From Sanderia malayensis (Eukaryota; Cnidaria; Scyphozoa; Semaeostomeae; Pelagiidae), in assembly GCA_013076295.1 (NCBI GenBank), contig RQOL01000876.1:62001-126000 (forward strand): 64,000 bases of DNA, read 5' to 3'. Position 1 is the stretch's first letter. Each line of letters starts with the position of its first letter. Below the pieces are notes generated by a model. It was not told where the DNA came from. It did not search any database and worked only from the letters and a program-made list of their open reading frames with translations. Below are positions 37,058-46,949 of the stretch, one piece after another. Made by a program: the position numbers and the translations under genes.

Positions 37058-37870
37058 TTGCATATTCAATCTTGCATCAGGAAGACCGCTTCCACCAGAA
37101 ATATCGGACGAAATACTGAGCACTGACAGCCGAGGGAAGGAAATGTTCTCAGAGTTCACCAAAGGGCTTGATGCCAGTGAAGAAGAGCAGTTAAATTTTT
37201 TGACCAAATTAAAAGAGCACCATGGCAAGGGTTCAAGAAAATTGACAAGAAAGTCAGCGTGAGTGCCAAAGGAAAGACAAGAGCTCTAGCAGTCCAAAGA
37301 GACATTCTTGGGTTATTGATCACAGAGTCATACAAAGAGAAGGCGTCAATAGATAATGACAATGCACTCTGCTACTCCCTTGCACCAGTACCTCTTGCAT
37401 TGGCAACGACTGATGAAATACAAAGAAAAGCCGCAAAGAGTAAGATATTAGATGCAGCATTGAGCTCAGTAATATCCAAAAACTATGGCTTTCAGAACGT
37501 TGATTGCTATGTGATTGATTTGGTTGCAACAATAAGATGCATCAATAAAGTTCCTAACACTTTCCGGGATCTCGCTTTTATGTTATAACAAGAACTCCTG
37601 AGAAAATTCAGCACATTCTATGCGGCCTGCGACTGCTATCATGAAAGATCAATCAATGGCTGCAAACCCAACTCAGGGGGCAATTCGAGAAGTTTGTCAT
37701 AAGAAATCCAGACATACGCACTCCGCCATATTTCAAAAACTTTCTAAACAATGGATTTAACAAGCAAAGACTTTTTTAATTGATTGAGGAAGTCTGGTCT
37801 GAGAATGCAAGAAGTCTCCATGACTTCTGTTCTTCTCTGCTGATTGCTGAGCATTTCATCAATTTTATCT
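37058..37870 (+). pseudogene. Third Academ-like transposase, continuation after the Penelope insertion
   Basis: IFNLASGRPLPPEISDEIL aligns with LFNLSSGIPLGQDIVNNII of the 4.7-10.4 kb element (about 8377). It continues through SVSAKGKTRALAVQRDILG, VPLALATTDEIQRKAAKSK and VIDLVATIRCINKVPNTFR, then a decayed stretch FKNFLNNGFNKQ near 37735. The match ends near 37870, before the XPG-like region, so this copy lacks its nuclease domain. The longest open stretch is 37259-37588. Confidence 0.72.
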
Positions 37871-38249
37871 GCCACCCATATTGTCCACCTTGAGATTTAT
37901 TAATGTTATCATTTCCTATTAATTAATGTTTTTATGCACTGACCCACTCACCTAATTAAGTTTATCCTGGCAGGTTTCTTTTATCTAGATAAGGGCCAGC
38001 TTAAGATAATTGGTTGAACCGGCCAATTGGGCGTAACTGAGAGCTGGAAGGAGGGAGCCTATAAGCTTCATAAAGTTGTTTAAAGACCCTGGAACGTAAC
38101 TATATTGCAGCTTTCCTGTTCATCCATAGCATGTTTGAGCTTGGGTGTCTCCAAGTCGTACAACATGAAATTTTTCATCGTCCAAAACAGGTTTTGAACC
38201 TTTCATTGTACCACCGCCATTCTGCAAATATCTTTTAAATGGGAGATGT

Positions 38250-38500
38250 CTACTTTGTCTTCTTTCCTCTTTTTTCTTTTTGCCACTTCCTTTTGGTACA
38301 GCTTCGGCAATGATGTTTTCCCAAATTTAGCGTCCATGTGGCAATGAAAAACTCAAGGCATGCATTTTCAAAAGCTACAGCATTGGAATGTGCACAAATG
38401 TTTGCGCTCTTGAATCTTTCACAATCACATGTTACCAGACCCGGAATCGAAATCGGGCAATTCAGGAAAGTTATGTGCCAACTGTGTAACAACTGAAGCA
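38250..38500 (-). pseudogene. SWIM-type zinc-finger fragment
   Basis: The minus-strand frame reads VTCDCERFKSANICAHSNAV, a CxC...CxH pattern like the SWIM zinc finger, followed by AFENACLEFFIATW. Downstream, in another frame, is Lys-rich sequence. No larger protein can be reconstructed. SWIM fingers occur in many mobile-element proteins. Moderate to low confidence. Confidence 0.4.
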
Positions 38501-38585
38501 ATGGAAGCTTTAGGTGGAAGACTTTTTGGTTTCAATTCTCCTAAACTTTCATCTTATTGTTTTGTAGAATTTTGTAGAATAAGCC

Positions 38586-39569
38586 TAAGGTTGAGACTTG
38601 CATGGAAAGGCTCTGTTTCTGGAGTAGGCAAAAGTTATCTATTTTTGGAAGCCTATTTTAAAAGAATTTTTGAGTTATTCCATTAATTATCCTACTAATT
38701 GTGCTATCACGAAAAAACGATGTTTTACGCTGGCGAAACTTCCAAATTCGCGTCGCGAACTCCAATTTTGAAGAAAGCGTTCGCTCTTCACGTGACGCGT
38801 TTCGCCTTTTGCTGCAATTTGATTGGCTCTTTCGTGACTTCACGTGAAAAGTCACGCCTTTTTCGTTATTATGCAAATTAGCCCTCGGGTTGAACAGCAG
38901 GTACTTTTGGAGAAGACACGTGTTTTTGTTTTCAACACAAAGGATAACTGGGCGCCTTTCAAAGTGTTTTACGACCTGAATTATCTTTGTAAAGCCTTGC
39001 TAATTGTTTGAGAGACCTCTGGAAAATTACAGGAGACAATTGAGAACACAGGTGATAGTTTTGTTTTGTTTTTTGAGTGAGATAGTTTTAGTTTTTGTAC
39101 GACCCCCATTGTTGCTTCGGCATGCTTGCGACGCTTAGGCCTAATGTAAACAAGCCCAAAGTTTTAACAAACAAATTATGATAAGGGGTTATCAGGCGAG
39201 CGAAGCGAGCCAAACTGTTGCAAGAGGAGTAGGCAGAGGCATGAGCGAAGCGAATGCAGCGCACGAAGTGCACCCTATCAGTCAATGTTTCTTGATAATA
39301 GATAGACAGGCGAGCGCAGCGAGCTAACCCATTGTACGTGGGGTTGAAAGAGGCATGAGCGAAGCGAATGCAGCGCACGAAGTGCGCCCTATCAGTCAAT
39401 GTTTCTTGATAATAGATAGACAGGCGAGCGCAGCGAGCTAACCCATTGTACGTGGGGTTGAAAGAGGCATGAGCGTAAGCGAATGCAGTGCACGAAGTGC
39501 GCCAACCAGATTAAGCCTTTTTTACTTGACGGGCTGGGGCGAACGAGCGAAGCGAGTGATGACCCCTAG
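38586..39569 (+). mobile_element. Helitron-like satellite-bearing element, 5'-truncated
   Basis: It shares its sequence with 60287-62628, from AAGGTTGAGACTTGCATGG onward. That includes the CACGTGA-rich block, the TTGCTTCGGCATG block and about three 114-bp satellite units (39188-39510). It ends in GATGACCCCTAG. The next base is T, and the following element begins TC at 39570-39571. There is no coding sequence. Confidence 0.72.
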
Positions 39570-40995
39570 TCTAATATTACTATTCTGCGGAGTCACGTGA
39601 TGACGCACTTTCTTTGCGAAAAGCAATAGATTCGACCCAAAACAATAGGTTGGACGCCTCAAAACAATGGGCCGAAACAGCAAACTAGGTATCCATAAAG
39701 GCTTTTTTTCAGGCCCTCAATCTGCCCTATTTTTAAGTGAGTGTTCCTTGCCCGCTGAACCAGAAATTTATCTATATGAAAGCTTACAGTTTCGACTAAA
39801 GCATTGGGAAATTCTTTGTTCTTGTTGGCCTAATTGGCTATCACGAAAAAACGACGATTTACGCTAGCAAAACTTCCAAATTGGCGTCACGAACTCTAAT
39901 TTAGAACAAAGCATTCGCTGTTCTCGTGACACATTTCGCCTTTTGCTGCAAATTGATTGGCTCTTTTCCGACTTCACGTGAAAGGTCACGCGTTTTTCCT
40001 TATCATGCAAATTTTCCCTCGGGTTGAACAGCAGGTTACTTTTGGAGAAGACGTGTGTTTTTGTTTTGAACACAAAGCATAACTGGGCGCCTTTCAAAGT
40101 GTTTTACGACCTGAATTAACTTTGTAAAGACTTCCTAAAGCCCTGTTTACACTACGAAAATGAACCCGTGTTCAACCCAGTTTCGTTTACATTACAGTGT
40201 TGAATCCAGGTTGCTTTTGGTTAGGCATGCGTAGTTAATAGATATCAAATCACTCGAAGTCAAAATGGCGGGCAACCATGAATTTCTTGAGCTTGAGCTT
40301 TTCAGGAGGGTTTTGATTCTGCATGATATGGCAATAGCTATGCATTGTTTCGTAAAATTAAGGTGCATAGCACAAAAAGGCGAAGACTATTGGCAAATCA
40401 TCACCGCCTTGCAACTTCCATGAAGCTGAAGTCAAGAAAAACAATGCAGGCCTTTCAAAATATTACGTTAGAATTTTTGGAAATGGAATTATTTTGAGTG
40501 CAACTGTGAAGTTGCTGCTGAATCTTTTTATCAGCCCAAATGCTCATGAAAAAAACCATTTCATCATCTGACCAAAATGATCCACAGTTCGCTGCTTCCA
40601 TGTTTTTCTCAACTATAAGCTTTTTTTATCGCTATCAATTTTTTATCTCGATGTTTATTCTTCTGTCTATTTGACAATGGCGCGCTTCCACTTCTTGAAT
40701 TTCAACACCAATCTGCATGCGTAGAATAAAACTAAAGTGGGTTCAACCCACTTTCGCACTTACACTACAAAGTGAAAAACTTAATCTGGGCTCAACCAGG
40801 GTTCAATCAGTGGGTTGAACCCGGGTTGAACCTAGATTTGTTTTCGTAGTGTAAACAGGGCTTAATTGTTTGAGAGACCTCTGGAAATTTGCAGGAAACA
40901 ATTGAAAACACCGGTGATAGCTTTTTTTTCTGAGTGAGTTAGTTGTAGTTTTTGTTGTAGGCGACTGCCATTGTTGCTTCGGCATACTGTGACGT
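39570..40995 (+). mobile_element. Second Helitron-like element, head to tail, 3'-truncated
   Basis: It starts TCTAATATTACTATTCTGCG directly after the CTAG of the preceding copy. It is colinear with the 5' half of the copies at 60132 and (reverse) 4597, through the CACGTGA block, until the GCTTCGGCATACTGTGACG block at about 40990, where it breaks off before any satellite. A Harbinger-like MITE is nested inside (40139-40862). Confidence 0.68.
40139..40862. mobile_element. Harbinger-like MITE with TAA duplication and an empty site in this window
   Basis: Inverted ends AGCCCTGTTTACACTACGAA and its reverse complement at 40862. TAA flanks both sides (40136-40138 and 40863-40865). The same host repeat without the insertion reads GCTAATTGTTTGAGAGACC at about 38997 and 60692, so the TAA is a true target duplication. 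Several GGTTSAACCC-like subterminal inverted blocks are present. No coding capacity. Confidence 0.88.
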
Positions 40996-41185
40996 GTTAG
41001 TTTTTGGTTTCCTTTGCAGGTGGCGTTTGATCATTTTTATAACATTTTGATCATTCAGTGTTGTCTCTTCATTGATCGTAATCTGATCAACAGAAGAAAT
41101 GTTCTCAGTGAAGTGAAATGAAGGGTCAGTCAGTGCTGGGCTAACTGCAGCAACCCTCCACTTCATTGATTTTGGCTCAAAATAG

Positions 41186-42103
41186 TTGACTGATTTAGAT
41201 GGTATTCCTAGTGAAGAACATTTAGGAACAGGTATCACGGTAGCAAAAAGACACAATAAGAAAGAGTTTCTGTATACCCTTCCTAGTGAGATTGTGGATA
41301 AATATATAATTCAAAATCACAACATGTCTAAGCCGCTGGCCTTGCACAATGAGATGGAGTTGGAGAGAGATGAAGAGAAGAAGATGGTAACAAAGGAAGG
41401 AAGATTCAAGTGTCAATGGCCAGGTTGTACAAAAACACATGCAATCCTTGGAAAAAGCAAGGCTGCGCATGAATTGAGAGAGCATGGATTAAGTGCACAT
41501 CAGATATTGAAGGAGCCTGAGAATAAACAAAAGTCACACTGGGATGACATGCATAATTATCAATGTGCATTTATGGAGTATGGCATGATCTTGCGTAATT
41601 TCCATGATACCATATCTGAAGGGGATGGTCAAAGAATCCTGCAGTCCTGGAAATTTATGTTGCCATGCCTTAAGGTGGATGGAAACTCTAGCTTAAAGTA
41701 TGCATTTGAAGGCTTTTATATTATCAGCCAGGCTTATAGTCTCTTCACCCCGAAAGATGCTCATCGACTCATATGGAATTGATTTGTGAAAGATAAGAGA
41801 GGACCTGGAGGAAACATTTCCTTTCACCTGGCAATGGAGCACTACCTACAATGTCTTAAATTCATTATGAAAAAGCTTGGTGTAAATGCAGCAAACAAGA
41901 CTATTCTTGATAGCTATACAAAAGCTCTAACTTTTAACCAAATGGTCATCGATAGCTATGACAACATGTCAACAGTGGTTAGGCGTTCGAGAAAACACAT
42001 TAAGAAGGCTGCTGAAAATGATTTGAGAAAAATTGTGAAAGATTTGATTTTGAATGATCTCGAACCAAGGTTACCCCTTCCAGTTGGTCTTTTTTTACTA
42101 TGA
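41186..42103 (+). pseudogene. DUF6589-family gene, C-terminal part, one nonsense codon
   Basis: A zinc-finger-like segment FKCQWPGCTKTHAILGKSK with following HELREHGL (C2H2 spacing) precedes the DUF6589 C-terminal block. That block reads ILQSWKFMLPCLKVDGNSS, KYAFEGFYIISQA, HRLIWN, a TGA at 41780-41782, then FVKDKRGPGGNISFHLAMEH and LKKLGVNAANKTIL-like sequence. The TGA stands where the family usually has Arg, which fits CGA to TGA. Otherwise the frame is open over 306 codons. The last codons (from about 42057) run into sequence shared with Helitron 3' regions, so the natural C-terminus is replaced. It probably starts upstream, but no earlier exon is recognised. Confidence 0.65.
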
Positions 42104-44160
42104 CCAAACCTAATGGTGAAAACGCAGGATGAACAACAAGACAAATAGACATCTGTATCGTTGATCTGTGCCACAAGAGTGTCAATTCCTATTGAACAAT
42201 GCTGTCAACATCACAGGATACTCCACATGATGAATGAAGAAATCAATACTATGCACAGACGGCACAAATTATCTCTCATTGATGTTCACTATTCGATTTA
42301 TAAAGAATGAATATTAAATGAACATTAGAAGTCTGTGTACCTTTTCATTCATGCATGTTAAAACCCATGTTTTCCTTTATGTCATTGTATGCCAAAAGTG
42401 TTTTATAGATGTGTGTAGCAAAGTGTTGCTATCTGAATGATACTTACTATATTAATGTATATGCACTAATATATTATATACAAAAACCATGTAGAATTAA
42501 TCTACTCTCTGTTCAAATTTACTAAGCCTCATCAATGTTGCATTTCTGCTGTTCTTCTTTGCCAATAATAGCCCTTTTTCCGCCATTGAAGCAAGCTCGT
42601 TATGCTGCGTTGAAAAAACTTTGGCCTCTTTTCCATCAATGGCCACTACTAACAACACCGCTAATTTCTGAAATAAGAATTTGAAACAGCTTGGCTTGGC
42701 ATCACAAAAAGATCATCGACAAGGGCAACTTATACTTGGGAAACTATTTCCAAGCTTACAGAGGACATTTTCAATGTATCTTACAGGTAATACACTTATA
42801 TCTTATGTTTAACTTATTCTGAATTCAATTTCATGAAATTGTCAAACCATCTTAATTTTGTTTAGGCCATGAAAACTTCACGGATTTGCAAGGAAATCGA
42901 GAATTCTGATTAGTTGTTTTATACCTTTATAGTTTACCTGCCGAAATAAATGTTTATGCCCTGACTACATGTGCCTGCGAGTGTTAGCCTGGATGTAAAA
43001 TAATCCTTCAAGTATTTACCAATATATGGACTCTACACTTTTCATTGCCTCTATGTGTCACAATCAAAATACAATGACATCCTCCTCAAACTATTGTTAT
43101 TTTCAATATTAATGATGGGTGAAGTATTCATAGACCATTGCAAAGATAATTTCCACTTATTTTGCATTTAAACATTTTTTCATTTAATCCACAAAGACAC
43201 CTTCACTTGGTCATTTTATTGATTATTAATTCTTTCTTTTTTACTTTATGATTCTTAGTGAAATGAATAAGAAGTGCTTAATGAAAGCTGTTAATTTGAC
43301 TAATACTTGCTATTTACACCATGCAAAATGTCAAATGACTGAAACAAACGCTACACTATGCAGGAAAAGCCAATGGAATCCTTGAAAAACTCAAGGAAGG
43401 AGAATTCTGTTAACGTAAGTTCCTATAACATTGTAATTTCACTAGCCTTTAAATCAGGTTATTGCCTCCTAATAATAGAAGACTCGTATGGGACTGTGGT
43501 AAAATAACAATACATTTCTTTGAACCTTGGGAGGGAACTACAATACTCGGGCAAAATCAAAGCTCATCTGTTAGGCCATATGCATATTAGTAAAATTTAA
43601 GGTCATTGTTCTCCTAACCTACCCACAGTTATAATGAACATTTATTCAAATTTTGCTCACGCTTCACCAAAAGTGCTGTGCTTTCAAAGGTCAGTTGTCA
43701 TCTTTTTCGTCCTGTATTGCATATTGCATGTCAATTCAAAAATCACGAATGCGAGGTTTTTTTGTCAAAACGAGGCAAAACTCACAAATATCTCGATAAT
43801 GTATACTAAGGCAAGCGGAGCGATCCAATCTATTGTATGTCCAATACTTAGGCAGGCACAGCGAGCTAACCCATTGTATGTGGGGTTGAGAGAGGCATGA
43901 ACGTAAGCGAATGCAGGGCACAAAGTGCGCCCTATCAGTCAATGTTTCTTGTTAAAAATAGACAGACAAGTGCAGCAAGCTAACCCATTGTATGTGGGGT
44001 TGAAAGAAGAATGAGTGTAAGCCAATGCACCCCACGAAATGCACCCTATCAGTCAATGTTTCGTGATAATAGATTGCCAGGCGAGCGCAGCAAGCTATCC
44101 CATTGCATGTGGGGTTGAAAGAAGCATGAGCGTTAGCGAATGCAGCGAATGCAGGCGTGC
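42057..44160 (+). mobile_element. Helitron 3' non-coding segment with degenerate satellite units
   Basis: This is colinear with 56315-58300: AAGGTTACCCCTT, TTTTACTATGACCAAAC, AACAATGCTGTCAACATCAC and further blocks down to CTTCACCAAAAGTGCTGTG. It then passes into 114-bp satellite units from about 43800. The similarity is about 80-85% by eye. In the 50.7-60.1 kb Helitron the same segment follows the helicase, so this is a 3' fragment of the same family joined to a DUF6589 gene fragment. It contains no reading frame of note. Confidence 0.65.
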
Positions 44161-45650
44161 TTGGCGCGCTGCATTCGCTGCCGCTCATGCCGATACATAC
44201 ATACATGCCCTACAATGCATACCCTACAATACAAACCCTACAATACAAACCCTACAATACATACCCTACAATACATACCCTACAATACATACCATACAAT
44301 ACATAACCTACAATACAAACCCTACAATACATACCCTACAATACATATCCTACAATACATAAACATATCCTACAATACATGCCCTACATAACATACCCTA
44401 CAATACATACCCTACAATACATACCCTACAATACATACCCTACAATACAAACCTTACAATACATACCCTACAATAAATACCCTACAATACATACCCTACA
44501 ATACATACCCTACAATACATACCTTACAATACATACCCTACAATACATACCCTACAATACATACCTTACAATACATACCCTACAATACATACTTTACAAT
44601 ACATACCTTACAATAAATACCCTACAATACATACCCTACAATAAATACCCTACAATGCATACCCTACCATACATACCCTACCATACTTCCCCCTGGCAAG
44701 CGACCACCCAGCGCCCACCCTGCCGCTCCCCTAAAAGCCGTTTCTTCTGAAAGTGAAAAAATGAATTCATCAAGGTACTTTAAAAACACTAAAACTTTCA
44801 AATGAAATTAACGTGGGCAATTTTTGTCCTACAGAACCCACGAAAATATCAAAATGAAGTTAATACCTTGGCGAACATTTATCGAAAGTATTTGGGTGAA
44901 AAAAACAAAGTTTGGCAGGTTAAAATTAATTTTCGCAAATGCAAAACACACGCGTGTTGCTTGAAAATTTCGTGTTTTCCAGCAAAACCCAAACTCGGCC
45001 AAAACTGTCCAAAATCAGAGGAAAATCGACAAAACAAAAAAAAACAACCCCAGATAACTTTAGTTCTCGTGTAAATAAACAGTTATCGAAAGTTTAAATG
45101 GACAAAATCGGTCCAGAACGACCCAGAAAATCAAAATTGTCTTCGTGTTTTGGTTAGGCCCTCGAGCCGAAAGAAAAACGTGAGTTGAAACAAAACAAAA
45201 CTCGTGCTATTTTGAGCCAAAAACAATTAAATAAAAGAAATACCTTGAAATAATTGTCCAAACATTGTCTCCACAGGTCCTGAGAACAATTGACACATCT
45301 TTACAATTGATTTCCGGCACGTATTCATGCTTAAACCCAAGCAACTTGCCGCCCGTTCAACTAAAAAAAACACGTGCTTCTCCCTGCTCGTTTTGCATCT
45401 CATTAACTCCTTCCTCGGAACTTTCTAGAAAGTCAGAACAAAAAATGGGCCATAACTTTCGAACCGCTGGGTTAGAAATTAGCGGAAAGCTTTAGTTTCA
45501 TCAGCACAATGCAGCGATCATTTCCTTACCAATTTGCACCCTTATTGAGGCCCAGAAAAAAAGCCTTTGACTGGCAACGCCCGCTCCTTTGATCCCATTG
45601 TTTTTCGAACGTCGATTGTTCAAGAAACAATGGGTCCAATATATCTGATT
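44161..45650 (-). mobile_element. Helitron-like satellite element, reverse copy, degraded
   Basis: At about 44160 the satellite switches orientation (GCGCGCTGCATTCGCTGCCG). It is followed by a 14-bp minisatellite and then by the TATCGAAAGTTTAAATGGAC block (45070) seen at the same place in the 2-4.6 kb copy. The 5' end near 45600-45650 has the AAACAATGGG-like blocks typical of this family. The termini are too diverged to place exactly. Confidence 0.5.
44205..44695. repeat. 14-bp minisatellite, about 34 copies
   Basis: Tandem TACAATACATACCC units with few variants. Open frames of Tyr, Asn, Thr, Pro and Ile run through it in two phases; these are repeat artefacts. It occupies the position held by a different minisatellite in the 2-4.6 kb element. 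Confidence 0.9.
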
Positions 45651-45659
45651 CAATGAGAA

Positions 45660-46940
45660 GGCAAGGTAAGTAACAAATTTGATAGAGTGGATATTTGCTA
45701 CTTAATGGTGCTGTATGAGGAAACCAAAGTTCAGAACCTCATGGTAAGATTTAACAAATAATGAGTTTAGGAATTACCTGACTCCACAAATTGACTTAAA
45801 TCTGCCAAACAGGAAATGGAATGAAACTAAAAATGGGGAAAAAATAGATTTATTAGTTTTCTTGAAATATTATGCTCAAAGATAAAAGTGAAAAATATCA
45901 GGAATTCAGGTATAACTTGAATTGAAGAAAATCATGCAAGTTATATGTTCCATTGGTTTAGTTGTCATTGTATGAGTGCTCATTGGATAGCAATAAGCAT
46001 ATTTGAATAATTTGCTGATTGTCAACACAGGTTTAATAAAAATCATGAACATGGGACATTTTCATTTCATGTAAATTCCAAAATTGAATGACTCTGTGGT
46101 GTAATGGTTGGAAAATGTATGAATATATGTGATCATGTGTTATTAAGAACTTCATACCTGAATTAGCACTTCAAAGATACTGTCAGAAGATGTTATGTAA
46201 CATTTGACTCCATGTTCCCTTATGGTTCAGTCAATGCTTTCTATAACAAATAAATCATTTTGAAAATAAATACCTAAGAGGACTGCAATTGCAATGAAGA
46301 AAAGCTGCTAAACACATGTGTTACTGATTTTTTACAAAACTGATATGGATTTACATCAGCTTTATAGAATTACAACATTAGTACCTACCAAAAAATTGAA
46401 ACATAATACCACCTTCCCTGTAAGATGTTATATAGTGGTTGTCATTGTCATTAAGATGGTCACAGATACACTTAAAGAATTCTACTAAATGCAAGCAATG
46501 GAAATATGACAGGTAGATATGAGTACAACATTAAATACTTGTTCTTTAGTATTAAAGCTAAATTGAGAATCTGATTGGAAAACCTGATTTTACCCTGGGC
46601 ATTCAGCGAGAGTGAACTGGCCTAAGCAAAGTGATCAATCTGATTTAGCAATAAGCTCGGCAGTTGAAATAACAATGAAGGCTATTTACCTTTGTTTGAG
46701 ATCAACGGTAATGTGTTTGTAGGTTTTGCAATATCCTCTCACCTGTAACTTGTCCTTTTTAAACAATTGTTCTTTAGCCATGGAAGGTCTGCGATTGCGT
46801 AACAGATATTTCAAAAGGTGCCGATTTTGTAAAATTCCCATGCATTGATCAAAGTGAGGCAACGTTCTTTGTGAAATGAAAGTTTATACAATTGCCTCGT
46901 TTCAATGCAGCAAAACCTCCTGCTATTGGATAATTAAAAA
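45660..46940. other. No gene recognised
   Basis: About 1.3 kb of AT-rich sequence without a frame over 60 codons that shows any family feature. One tRNA-like A-box (TGTGGTGTAATGGTTGG at 46097) has no B-box partner. Confidence 0.5.
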
Positions 46941-46949
46941 TGCAGAAAA

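Noticed and set aside
38699..38881. Short conserved peptide (FALHVTRFAFCCNL) recurring at 3.4, 38.7 and 60.4 kb
   Set aside because: Recurrence comes from copies of the same non-coding element; the frame is short and differs in ends among copies.
40939..41256. 105-codon minus-strand gene
   Set aside because: Half of it lies in the Helitron-like repeat and the rest opposes the DUF6589 frame; no family features.
46090..46160. tRNA-like gene (TGTGGTGTAATGGTTGG)
   Set aside because: Only an A-box-like segment is present; there is no B-box (GGTTCRANTCC) and no cloverleaf can be folded.
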